DNA of 64,000 nt from an uncultured Bacteroides sp. GTDB lineage: Bacteria > Bacteroidota > Bacteroidia > Bacteroidales > Bacteroidaceae. The stretch's first letter is position 1. Each line of letters opens with the position of its first letter. The stretch spans positions 124,001 to 188,000 of the forward strand of contig CASFGA010000011.1 of the NCBI GenBank assembly GCA_949294185.1, written 5' to 3'. The notes beneath the pieces were generated by a model. That model saw only the letters and a list, made by a program, of their open reading frames with translations. It searched no databases and had not been told where the DNA came from. This document shows positions 29,663 through 38,900 of the stretch, piece by piece. The translations under genes and the position numbers were made by a program.

Positions 29663-30763
29663 ATGACCATGACTTACCCGTTGACCGAAATCGTCCGCCG
29701 CTTCCCGCAGATAGGGGCGACGGCAGAAATCCGTCCGATTGGTGCCGGACTGATAAACCAGACTTACCGGGTCTGCACCGCCTCTCCGGCGGAAGACGAC
29801 TATGTGCTTCAGCGCATCAACCATCACGTGTTCGTCGATGTAGACCTGCTTCAGCACAATATAGAATGTGTGACCCGCCATATCCGCCGAAAGCTTGAAG
29901 AGCGGGGAGAGGGTGACGTCGACCGCAGGGTGATGCGCTTTCTTGCCGCCGACGACGGAAAGACTTACTGCCGGGACCGCGAAGGAAACTGCTGGCGCGC
30001 CAGCGTATACATCCGCGACTCGCACACGACGGATGCCGTGGACGGGACGACGGCCTATCTGGCAGGAAGGGGATTCGGACAGTTTGAGGCAATGCTTGCC
30101 GACCTGAGCGAGCCGCTCGGAGAAACCATCCCGCACTTTCACGATATGGAGCTGCGCATAAGCCAGCTGCGCGAGGCGGTGGAGGCCGACCGCGCGGGCC
30201 GTGCAGAGGAGGTCGCGCCGCTCGTGGCCGAACTGATGGGCGACGCAGACGAGATGTGCCGCGCCGAACGCCTGCACCGGGAAGGCCGACTGCCCAAGCG
30301 CATCTGCCATTGCGACACGAAGGTGAACAATATGCTGCTCGACAGCCAAGGGCAGGTGCTCTGCATCATTGACCTCGACACGGTGATGCCCTCGTTCGTA
30401 TTCTCCGACTACGGCGACTTCCTCCGCACGGCGGCCAGCTCGGCGGCCGAAGACGAGCCCGACCCCGACCGCGTGAGCTTCCGTCACGACATCTTCCGCC
30501 ACTTCACGCGCGGATACCTCGAAACGGCAGGCTCGTTCCTCACCCCCCTCGAAGTAGAGATGCTGCCCTTTGCCGCCCGGCTCTTCCCATACATGCAGGC
30601 GGTGCGATTTCTGACCGACTACGTGGACGGCGACCGCTATTACCGCATCTCATACCCCACGCACAACCTCGTGCGCGCCCGCGCCCAGCACAAGCTCTAC
30701 CGCTCGGTTGCCCAGGCCGAGCCGATGATGAAGGAATATATCCGGAGCGTTAACATTAAATAA
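29663..30763 (+). CDS. Phosphotransferase enzyme family protein, NahK-like
   Basis: Cytoplasmic kinase of the aminoglycoside-phosphotransferase/choline-kinase fold, 366 aa. The catalytic loop HCDTKVNNMLL (about 214) and the metal-binding IDLDTVMPS (about 233) resemble N-acetylhexosamine 1-kinase NahK of bifidobacteria, which phosphorylates GlcNAc/GalNAc at C1. The substrate is inferred only from these motifs. The start may be either of two ATGs six nucleotides apart (29663, 29669). The gene is strikingly GC-rich: one 60-nt line (30181-30240) is 46/60 G+C by hand count. It is monocistronic, ending at a terminator. Confidence 0.78.
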   Translation: MTMTYPLTEIVRRFPQIGATAEIRPIGAGLINQTYRVCTASPAEDDYVLQRINHHVFVDVDLLQHNIECVTRHIRRKLEERGEGDVDRRVMRFLAADDGKTYCRDREGNCWRASVYIRDSHTTDAVDGTTAYLAGRGFGQFEAMLADLSEPLGETIPHFHDMELRISQLREAVEADRAGRAEEVAPLVAELMGDADEMCRAERLHREGRLPKRICHCDTKVNNMLLDSQGQVLCIIDLDTVMPSFVFSDYGDFLRTAASSAAEDEPDPDRVSFRHDIFRHFTRGYLETAGSFLTPLEVEMLPFAARLFPYMQAVRFLTDYVDGDRYYRISYPTHNLVRARAQHKLYRSVAQAEPMMKEYIRSVNIK

Positions 30764-30772
30764 CAATAAAGG

Positions 30773-30833
30773 AGCCGCCCGACCCGGTGAGATTCGCTAA
30801 CTTCGCGTTCGCCGCCGCGTGGGCGGCTTTTTT
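30773..30833 (+). terminator. Terminator after the NahK-like gene
   Basis: AGCCGCCC (30773-30780) pairs with GGGCGGCT (30821-30828), followed by a T-tract to 30833. The 40-nt loop may contain a second small stem. Confidence 0.75.
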
Positions 30834-30863
30834 ATAATTAATAATTTATAACAAATTAATACT

Positions 30864-31310
30864 ATGAGCATCTTTTTGAAGCCCGTACAGCGATTCAATC
30901 CGTCTGATCCGGACGCTGGTAAGAAATGGTATCCCGTGCAAGTCACAACCAAGTTGGTCGACGAGACGGAAGTAGCAACCCTTATTGCCGAAGGCACCAC
31001 GCTCAACCCGATGGAGGCACTTATGGCCATCCGCAGGCTGAGATACGTAGTTCAGCGCATGCTGCTCGACGGAAAGAGTGTGCGACTTGGCGACTGGGGT
31101 TCGTTCAACATTACGCTAAGCTCCAAGGGAGTAGAGGGAAAGAGTGAACTGACGGCGAGAAACATCAAGTCGGTGAACATCAACTTCCTGCCGGGCGCCG
31201 AGCTGCGCGAGGCCATGCAGGACGCCGACTTCATCTGGCTGAACAAGGTTTTGGAGGGCGATGTGCCCTCGTCTTCAGACAATGAAGAGGAGCAAGACCC
31301 TTCGATGTAG
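30864..31310 (+). CDS. HU-related DNA-binding protein (histone-like)
   Basis: Protein of 148 aa of the Bacteroidota HU-related family, longer than true HU (about 90 aa). The HU-fold core runs from about 10 to 125, with the dimerisation helices around NPMEALMAIRRLRYVVQRML and a beta-arm region RLGDWGSFNITLSS. The C-terminus is acidic (SSSDNEEEQDPSM), unlike the basic tails of some histone-like proteins. Such proteins bend or coat DNA. It is a single-gene unit, closed by a strong terminator and followed at once by the 22-bp repeat array. Confidence 0.87.
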   Translation: MSIFLKPVQRFNPSDPDAGKKWYPVQVTTKLVDETEVATLIAEGTTLNPMEALMAIRRLRYVVQRMLLDGKSVRLGDWGSFNITLSSKGVEGKSELTARNIKSVNINFLPGAELREAMQDADFIWLNKVLEGDVPSSSDNEEEQDPSM

Positions 31311-31352
31311 CCGAGTGTGGGGAGGAGGGTCGCATGCACGGCCCTCCGATGG

Positions 31353-31394
31353 AAATCCGCCCGATTCGCATCCGCGAGTCGGGTGGATTTTTTT
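31353..31394 (+). terminator. Strong terminator after the HU-related gene
   Basis: Arms 31353-31369 and 31374-31390 pair over 17 positions with two G-U wobbles around a 4-nt loop, and the right arm merges with a run of seven T residues. Confidence 0.9.
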
Positions 31395-31416
31395 ATATCC
31401 CTTGCCCGACCCCTCT

Positions 31417-31610
31417 GTGGCGAGTCGCCCAAGTCGTCACGGCGAGTTGCCAAGTCGTCACGGCGAGTTGCCCAAGTCGTCACGGCGAGTTGCCCAAGTC
31501 GTCACGGCGAGTTGCCCAAGTCGTCATGGCGAGTTGCCCAAGTCGTCACGGCGAGTTGCCCAACTCGCCACAACGGGTTGCCCAACTCGCCACAACGGGT
31601 TGCCCAACTC
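31417..31610 (+). repeat. 22-bp tandem repeat array with internal dyad
   Basis: Eight direct units run without gaps from 31430 to 31604, flanked by degenerate half units (31417-31429 and 31605-31611). Units 1-6 read CAAGTCGTCACGGCGAGTTG plus CC; unit 1 lacks one C and unit 5 has one C-to-T change. Units 7-8 are a second type, CAACTCGCCACAACGGGTTG plus CC. Each unit can fold into a 7-bp stem with a 6-nt loop. The array fills the gap between the HU-related terminator and the next lipoprotein promoter; no coding role is apparent. Confidence 0.95.
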
Positions 31611-31672
31611 GGAAAAACCGATTCGGGCGGACATTTTATCACTCCATTACCGGAAAGTAATCGGAATAATGA

Positions 31673-31680
31673 CTATCTTC
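31673..31680 (+). promoter_or_regulatory. Possible -7 promoter element of the 31.7 kb lipoprotein gene
   Basis: TATCTTCG differs from TAnnTTTG at one position, 33 nt before the ATG at 31714, downstream of the repeat array. Confidence 0.4.
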
Positions 31681-31713
31681 GCGCAATGTAATCATTAAAA
31701 ACCGATAAAACCT

Positions 31714-33015
31714 ATGAAGAAACTGTTATTTCCGATTCTTGCAGCCGCCGTGCTCGCATCATGCGGCGACGACGGCAACGACCCCGACAAGTCCAACTAC
31801 ATCAGTCGCGCAGACATCGAAGGCGTCCGCCTCATCTACACCGTGCCGAATGACGAAGGCAGTAGCGAACAGCTTATGACCGTGGACGCGGAGGGAAACA
31901 CGGAGCCTTTCCACTTCATCACCAGCCAGGGCGACCGGGTGCCTGTAGACACAATGGGCAACTGGATAAGCAACTCGCGCCGCCTCAGCGACGACTACAT
32001 GATATTGTCGGGCAGCTTCGACCTCGGGCAGGGCGAAATCGACAATCTGCTGGTCAATACCCGCACGGGAGAGCTTTGCCCCACTGAAACCGACTTTACT
32101 TGGTTCGGTAATGAGGCACCGACCTTTGAAGACGGCAGCGGGAACCTCTATCTGTTGGCGGATGAACGCGGTGATGACGGCATTTTCCGCATCGACCTTT
32201 CCGACCCCTCGAAGCCGGCGGTAGACAAGTATGTGACCGGAAGCAATGATGCTCTCCACTATTGGGTGAACCGCGACGGGCTTTGCTACTACCGCATCGA
32301 CGGCGTATATTACATCAAGTTTCCTTACGGAGGCATCCGCGAGGCCTCCTCGTTTGTGAACGAGAAATATGACCCGAGCGTGACCGTGTTCTGCGGCAGA
32401 AACCAGAACTTCTACATAGCGGCACGCAGCACCGATGGCAACCGTCTCGTCATCTACGAGCTGGACTACTCGCAGAACGGGGCTGCCGATGGCACGGCTG
32501 GCCGCTTATCGTCTACATACAGCGTGTTTGCCGTGGCGGAACTGGACAATATCTCAATGCCGTCGATGAGCACTCGTGTGTTCTGTCCCATCCCTCAGAC
32601 GGGAAAGCATATCTTCTCTGACGGTCGCGATCTGATTGTATTCGACGAAGATGAGTCTACGCTGACGAATGTTCCCGCTTCGGATATTCCCTACTTGCTT
32701 ATGGCATATTCGACAAGCAACAACGCCTGGGCAAGCTTGGGCACACTGTGGATTAACGTGGAGGGCAACCGCCTCAGCCGCCTGACCGCAGCGGGCGGAT
32801 ACACCACTCAGCCGGTGGACTTCGGCGGGGCGGGATACACCATCGACTTCGAGGAAGTGGCCTGCCTGCCCGACCGTGAGGGTCTGATGGCTCCGGCCCT
32901 ACGCCACTCGGACGGGCAGAACGTAATCATTCGCATCAGCGATGCGGGCACGGTGACCGAGCTGGAGCAGACTGCCACATCGGGCGAAATCTCATCGCTG
33001 ATCCGCCTTGACTGA
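31714..33015 (+). CDS. Lipoprotein of unknown function
   Basis: Envelope lipoprotein of 433 aa; the signal sequence ends in a lipobox AVLASC (Cys17) followed by an Asp/Gly-rich linker (GDDGNDPDKSN), typical for surface-exposed Bacteroidota lipoproteins. The remainder is rich in short beta-strands with spaced Asp-Gly turns (for example ERGDDGIFRIDLSDPSKP), suggesting a beta-propeller; this is inference. I recognise no catalytic motif or family. It stands alone between the repeat array and a strong convergent hairpin. GC content is above that of the flanking core genes. Confidence 0.75.
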   Translation: MKKLLFPILAAAVLASCGDDGNDPDKSNYISRADIEGVRLIYTVPNDEGSSEQLMTVDAEGNTEPFHFITSQGDRVPVDTMGNWISNSRRLSDDYMILSGSFDLGQGEIDNLLVNTRTGELCPTETDFTWFGNEAPTFEDGSGNLYLLADERGDDGIFRIDLSDPSKPAVDKYVTGSNDALHYWVNRDGLCYYRIDGVYYIKFPYGGIREASSFVNEKYDPSVTVFCGRNQNFYIAARSTDGNRLVIYELDYSQNGAADGTAGRLSSTYSVFAVAELDNISMPSMSTRVFCPIPQTGKHIFSDGRDLIVFDEDESTLTNVPASDIPYLLMAYSTSNNAWASLGTLWINVEGNRLSRLTAAGGYTTQPVDFGGAGYTIDFEEVACLPDREGLMAPALRHSDGQNVIIRISDAGTVTELEQTATSGEISSLIRLD

Positions 33016-33043
33016 CCTTGGGCTTCTGCACATTTATATATAA

Positions 33044-33088
33044 AGCGACTCCCCGCCGGACTGATGATGAGCCGGGCGGGGAGTCGCT
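33044..33088. terminator. Bidirectional terminator between the lipoprotein and AddB-like genes
   Basis: Arms 33044-33059 and 33072-33088 pair over 16 positions with one bulged base, around a 12-nt loop. It is GC-rich with AT-rich sequence (TTTATATATAAA) on the left flank, favouring termination of the leftward AddB-like transcript. Confidence 0.75.
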
Positions 33089-33099
33089 GTGTTGTTGCC

Positions 33100-35973
33100 T
33101 TATCGTTTGCAAAGCTTCCGGAAGTCGCAATACAGGCACTTGTCGGGGATGTCGGTCTGGGTAAAGGGGATGTCGGGGTGGAAGATGCTTTCGAGCAGGG
33201 TGTCGAGCCGGCTGCGGAACTCCTCTTCATATCGGCCGAAGTCGTCCACCGGTTCGGCAGGTTTCCGCGGCTCCTTCAGGCAGACCACGGGGGAATAGTC
33301 GGAGCCCGCCGCGCGGTGGATGTACAGCAGGGCGGGGGCCACCCGGCGGGAGTCTCTCCGCTCTCTGAGCTTTCGGCAGACGATGGCTGCATAGAGGAAA
33401 GTCTGGAACACGTAGCTTGACCGCTTGCGGTCTGGGGTGAAGAGCGACAGCAGGTCGGGCGGAGTGTCGGCGTCGCCTCCCGTCTTGTAGTCTACGATTC
33501 TCAGCGTGCCGTCCTTGCTGTCCATACGGTCTATCTGCCCCCCGATGCGCGACTTGATGATTCCTTTCGGCGTGCGGATATCAATCTCCTCGCTTACGGA
33601 AACCTCGGAAGCTACGAAGGTGAATGGGGCGAGTCGGCGGTCGTTTTGCAGAAGCTGGCGTATGTATCTCACGATGACTTCGCGGTTGATGAGCTGGATG
33701 CCGCTGTACTCCGGACGCTCGTCTGCCGGAATGTTGAAGAACAGCTTGCGGAATCCGCTGTCCACATACTCCCTCAGCCTCGTGTCGTCTTTCAGCAAGT
33801 CTTCCACGGCCTCCCGGCTGATGGTCTTTCCGTGTGCGGTCAGGTCTTTGTAGAGATGTTCCGCCGCATAGTGGAAGATGCTTCCGAACTTGGCGGAGTC
33901 GATTTCGGCACTTACCTCGTCGGGCACAGTCAGGGCGGCCACATACCGGAAGTAGAACCGCAGCGGGCAGTCGAGGTAACAGTTCAGCGCCGACGGCGAG
34001 AGATATGCCTTGGGATTCGCTCTCACATCAAACCGGTTCTGCATCCTTCTCATGACATCCTGCGTCTTTGCAACGGTGATGGTTGGCGAGGCCTGCGGCG
34101 ACTGTTCCGCTTCAAGTTGCCTGCGCTCGACCGGATATCCCCATTCGATAAGGAACTGGAGCATGAATCTCGACATTTCTCCGCGGTTGATTCCATCGGT
34201 CGCCGTGTTGTAGAGTAGGGCAACCTTTTCCGCTCTTTGCAGCAGCCGGTAGAAATAATAAGCATATACGGCTATCTTATGGTCGATGGTAGTCATGCCG
34301 AAGGCTTTACGAAGGTTGTAGGGGATGAATGAGGAATCTCCTCCGGCCTTCGGCAGTTGTCCTTCGTTCACCGAAAGCATGATCAGATGTCGGAAGTCGA
34401 GATTTCGTGTCTCCAGCACTCCCATTATCTGCATGCCGACGGCAGGTTCTCCGTGGAAAGGGATGTTCGAAGAGGTCATGACCCGTGCGAGAAGTCTTTT
34501 CAGCGTGTTGGCATGCACGTTCAGCTCATCTTCCTCCGTCAGCGTGCGGAATCGGTTAATCAGCGTGTATGTTTTGAAGAGTGATTCCCTGTACAGTTGG
34601 TCGAAAGCATTGTCGCTTGCTGCGGTCTGTTTGCGGTAAACCAGGGCAACCTGTTTCAGAGCTTCGGAGAGCATGGCACATAAGTCCAGGTTTGTGGTGC
34701 GGGGCTTGAAGAGAAGTTCAAGCGCCTCGTCGGCTTGCAGTTCGGAAGGAAGTGAGTAAAACCGGTTGTCGCGGGTGAGCGACTTTTCCAGCTCCTCTGC
34801 CGAGGCGGAAAGCAGGCGTGTATACGGATGCTTCAATACGCTGACCGCTTCCGCGAACGTGAATCGGCCGTTATTCGGATTGTATCCGTCGGTATGCAGC
34901 TCCATTAAGGCATTGACGAAACTGTATGCCGGAGTCTGCGAGAGGGGGAATCCCATCGTTATGTTGGTGTGACGGATATTCTCCGGCAGCGAATGGAGGA
35001 CAGGTTGCAGCAAGGCTTCATTGCATAATACCACGGCTGTTTCCTTTTCCTGCTCAGTCAGATTTTCTCTGATCCATTGCGGAAGATATCGCGCCTGCCC
35101 GTTTTCGGTAGGTGATTCGATGTAGGTGATTTCCTTTGGTCGGCTTAGGTTGCGGAATCGGGAAGGAGGAAGTTCTGAAGGGAAGTCACGCAGATTCCTC
35201 CGGATGAACTCCCCGGCTTCGTGCGGACTTTTTTCTAAATAAAACTGGTCATAGTCCCAATAGAAAAGTGCTTTTCCGGCCTGATTGAGCATGCTGAACA
35301 GTTTATGTTCAACCTTGTTCAATACGTTGAAGCCGACAAACACATATTTTTCATAAGGCATGCTCTCGATATTGATTGTATCAATCACTTGACGATAAAG
35401 CATGCCTTCGTAAGCGATGCCTTGACTTTCGAGCAGAGTTTTATATTGTGTATAGATTTCTCCCAATACATTCCAAAGAGAGGCGAACCGTTGTTTCAGT
35501 TCGGTTGTCCGTTCGGGAGAGAAGTTATGGAAAAACTGGCTCAATGCTTCTTTCTGTCCGTCCTCCAGAAAGGTATAATTGTCAGTCAGTGTATTCAGGT
35601 CTTTCAGATTACTGAAGAGAGCATCGGTATCAGCCAGATTCTTGTCGGCATCATCGAAGTCGCTGATGAGCATCTCTCCCCAAAAATAAAATTCATCCAA
35701 TGATTCCTGACTACCGGTACACTTGACAAATATTTTATAAAGGTCACATACCAGTTTTATCGGATCTCCTGTCTGCAAATGCGAGGCGTGACGGAACAGG
35801 TCGCTGATGCTGACATAGGCGGGCGACCATAACGGATGTTCGGACTCTTGTGCCAGATATTCATTGAAAAACAAACTTGCACGTTTGTTTGGGAAAACGA
35901 CGGCAACCTTTGTGAAGTCACCGTCCAGTTTTCTGTATAAATCGTATGCCACTTGCTTCAAAAATGTTTCCAT
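33100..35973 (-). CDS. AddB-like PD-(D/E)XK nuclease family protein
   Basis: Protein of 957 aa that pairs with the UvrD-type helicase encoded just upstream, as AddB pairs with AddA. The C-terminal nuclease domain has GSIFHYAAEHLY, GGQIDRMD and LRIVDYKTGG. Cysteines in LNCYLDCPLRFYF and KCLYCDFRKLCKR match the four-Cys iron-sulfur cluster that staples the AddB nuclease. The N-terminal half is a helicase-like scaffold without a clear Walker A. The complex resects double-strand ends for RecA loading. The ATG at 35973 is used; an in-frame TTG at 36003 would overlap the upstream gene. Confidence 0.85.
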   Translation of the reverse strand: METFLKQVAYDLYRKLDGDFTKVAVVFPNKRASLFFNEYLAQESEHPLWSPAYVSISDLFRHASHLQTGDPIKLVCDLYKIFVKCTGSQESLDEFYFWGEMLISDFDDADKNLADTDALFSNLKDLNTLTDNYTFLEDGQKEALSQFFHNFSPERTTELKQRFASLWNVLGEIYTQYKTLLESQGIAYEGMLYRQVIDTINIESMPYEKYVFVGFNVLNKVEHKLFSMLNQAGKALFYWDYDQFYLEKSPHEAGEFIRRNLRDFPSELPPSRFRNLSRPKEITYIESPTENGQARYLPQWIRENLTEQEKETAVVLCNEALLQPVLHSLPENIRHTNITMGFPLSQTPAYSFVNALMELHTDGYNPNNGRFTFAEAVSVLKHPYTRLLSASAEELEKSLTRDNRFYSLPSELQADEALELLFKPRTTNLDLCAMLSEALKQVALVYRKQTAASDNAFDQLYRESLFKTYTLINRFRTLTEEDELNVHANTLKRLLARVMTSSNIPFHGEPAVGMQIMGVLETRNLDFRHLIMLSVNEGQLPKAGGDSSFIPYNLRKAFGMTTIDHKIAVYAYYFYRLLQRAEKVALLYNTATDGINRGEMSRFMLQFLIEWGYPVERRQLEAEQSPQASPTITVAKTQDVMRRMQNRFDVRANPKAYLSPSALNCYLDCPLRFYFRYVAALTVPDEVSAEIDSAKFGSIFHYAAEHLYKDLTAHGKTISREAVEDLLKDDTRLREYVDSGFRKLFFNIPADERPEYSGIQLINREVIVRYIRQLLQNDRRLAPFTFVASEVSVSEEIDIRTPKGIIKSRIGGQIDRMDSKDGTLRIVDYKTGGDADTPPDLLSLFTPDRKRSSYVFQTFLYAAIVCRKLRERRDSRRVAPALLYIHRAAGSDYSPVVCLKEPRKPAEPVDDFGRYEEEFRSRLDTLLESIFHPDIPFTQTDIPDKCLYCDFRKLCKR

Positions 35974-35995
35974 AACGTATCTCTGTGGTTTATGC

Positions 35996-38900
35996 TTAAT
36001 CAATGGCTACTTCTTCCAGTTCATTGGCGAATACATACCATAGATATCCTTTGATTTTCTTGTATCCCATGTCGGAAAGAAGATTCATATATTCGCGTAT
36101 CTGCTCGTTGTATGCCGCTTTCTTGTTGCCGAACTTGAAGTCGACCACAACCACCTCTCCGTGTTTCATCATTACGCGGTCGGGGCGACGGGTCTGGAGT
36201 GCACCATTTTCGTCGGTATAAATGATAGAGCATTCATTATAAAGCTGCCATCCTCCCTTGTACCAGTCTTTTACTTTGGGATGGTTCAATGCCCATACCG
36301 CCAGTTTGTGCACTTGCTCTTCTTGTTCCTCCGTCTCTAAAATACCTTCGAAGCGCAAGCGTTCGAAAGCCTGTGGCAAATCACTTTCTTTTTCGATGGA
36401 AGCAAAGACATGATGCAGCAGCTGGCCTTGGCGGATATACTGTCCTTGCTTGTTTTCATCTTCTTCTCCCCGTATGAAGTCGGCCGAACGGTTTGATTGT
36501 TTGAACTCTATATCTGTTTCAAGGCTTTCTATCTGCAGGGGAATAGCAGAAGGATGCGCCAACAGGCGGTTTTGTGAGTCGGTCTGTTTCTTCTCTTCCG
36601 ACAGGCAGAGCTGTCCGAATTCATAGGTTTCTTCATCGGGTGTGGTTTCTTCTTCGGCAGAACCATCGTCATTCTTTCCGGTTCGCATGTTTAAAGTTTC
36701 CATTTGCGGAAGCGAATCATAGAGCAGGGCGGCTACTGTGTTTTTTTGCTTGGCGCGGCTCCACACGATAAGGTTTTTGCAGGCGCGGGTGAAGGCTACA
36801 TAAAGCAGGTTGAGATTGTCTACCCACAGTTGGAGACGCTCTTCCTGATAGCTGTCACGATAGATGGATTCTGCCATCACGCCGGAATAGTTGACCGGAA
36901 CAATATCCAGCTCGTTGAAGGGCGGGATATCGGTTTCCTTTCCTGTTCCTGCTACGGAACACCAGATGAGGTGGCTGTTCGTTTCGTTCTCCATCTTCCA
37001 GTCGCAGAAAGGAATCAGCACTGTATGATATTCCAGTCCTTTCGACTTATGAATGGAGAGAATGCGTATTCCGTCTATTTCACCCGACGGAATGGTCTTT
37101 TCGTGCATCGTTTCGTCCCAGAAACTGATGAAGGCCGTCAGCTCCGAAGAGTTGTTTTGCATATATTCCGTCACAGCGTCGAAAAAGGCGCAGAGATAGG
37201 CATCCTGCTTCTCGATTCGGGACATGTCGAACAAGACGAAAAGTTTCTCCAACAATTCATAAAGCGGCATCATGCGGAGACTTTCCGCTTGAAGCATGAA
37301 GCCTGCGGGAAGATAGTCTTCTGTCTGGTTCAGCAAGATGGAATTCAGTGCAATGTCTTTTCCTAAAACTTCTTGTTGGTAGGCAACGGCCAGTCGTGCC
37401 TGGGCAATTCGGTCGTCTGGCGTAGTGAGAAAGCGCAGTCCGTCTATCATCATGCATACGGCGAGAGAGGCATCCAGGCGGAATGCCTCGTCGGAAACGA
37501 TGCGGTAAGGTGTATGCTTGTCGAAATAATCGGCGATGGCGGGGATTGTCTTGTTCTTGCGCACAAGGATGGCTATGTCGTTTGTCCGTATGCCTTGGGC
37601 GACAAGCGACGAAACCTCGTCGGCAAGCTGCTGCAGAGTGGTGTCGGTGTACGGCTTTTCTTTACTGTCGGTAAGGAATGTGACCTTCACGTATCCGCGT
37701 TCCTTGGTCTTTGCTGTTTTTTGATGCACATCGCTGTATGCCTGCTTCAGTTCATTGCAGGGTTTTCCCGTCTCCTTCTGATAATTGTCATCGAGTATGC
37801 GGCAGGCGGCTTTGAACAGTTCGTTGTTGAAGTATATGATGTTGGCTTCACTCCGCCAGTTGGTGTCGAGGGTTTGTTCGTTGATGCGGAAGTCATGTCC
37901 TTTTCCCAGTCCGGCCAGAATCTTCCAGTCGCCGTTTCTCCACCGATAGATGCTCTGCTTGATATCACCGACGATGAGGCTTCCTTCCTTCTGCGACAGG
38001 CTTTCCTCGAGCAGCAGGCGGAAATTCTCCCATTGCATGCGCGATGTGTCCTGAAATTCGTCTATCATCACGGTGTCGATGGTGGTTCCTATCTTTTCAT
38101 AGACGAATGTGGCATCTCCTTCGCGTATCAGTCCGTGGAGCAAAGCGTTCGTGTCTGACAGGAGAAAGCGGTTGTGCAGTTGGTTCTGCAGCCGTACTTC
38201 CTCGTCGATATTGGCCAACAGACGCAGATTGTTCAGATAGCGCAGTGACAAGTCGCATGAATTGACAAGCAGATTGTTCGTCGGGCGCAGGCTTTCCGCA
38301 TCGTTCAGCAGGGGAATAAGGCAGGCTGAGGCAAGTGAGCGGATAAGTTCACGGTGGGGAGAGGTTTTGGTAGTCCAGTTGTCTTCACTTTCCAGACATT
38401 TCTCAACCGTGGCGTTCCGCACATCTCCGGTCAGATTCCCGTTGGCTATTTTGTTGAAGTAACTGCCGATTCCGCGCGAGCCTCCTTTCAGGTCGGCGGG
38501 AGTCAGGCCGTTTTCTTCCAATATCTCTGCAAACTGTTGGTTGAAGCCTTTCATTTCTTCCAGAGCCTCTTCGCGGATGGATTTTAATTCTTCTCGATAG
38601 GCAGGTATGAACTGGGGATTGCCCAGCTTTTTCCGCAGTCCGCTTCCTTTTTCGATATAGCTTTCATTGAAGATGTTCCGGCCGAAACTTTTTATCTCGC
38701 CGGATACATTCCATCGCCGGTCGTCGGCAATGCGTTCGTCGATGTATTCAAGCAGCCATCCGAGTACGGGTGAACGCGGGGTAAGCTTTTCAATCATGGT
38801 GTCTACTGCGTCATTCAGAATCTCTTCGTCGTTCAGTTCGATGGAAAGATTGGCTCCCAGCTCCAGTTCGCGTGCCAGATTCCTCATGACCGACTGGAAG

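Noticed and set aside
29630..30502. 290-codon antisense frame opposite the NahK-like gene
   Set aside because: High GC content makes long shadow frames likely; the plus-strand kinase motifs decide the coding strand.
31417..31610. CRISPR array
   Set aside because: Units are contiguous with no unique spacers, and no cas genes are nearby.
31261..31698. Three overlapping open frames across the 22-bp repeat (repetitive peptides of the RHGELPKSS type)
   Set aside because: A 22-bp unit is 3n+1, so all frames rotate through the same codons and stay open if the unit lacks stops. There is no start context, and a terminator lies just upstream.
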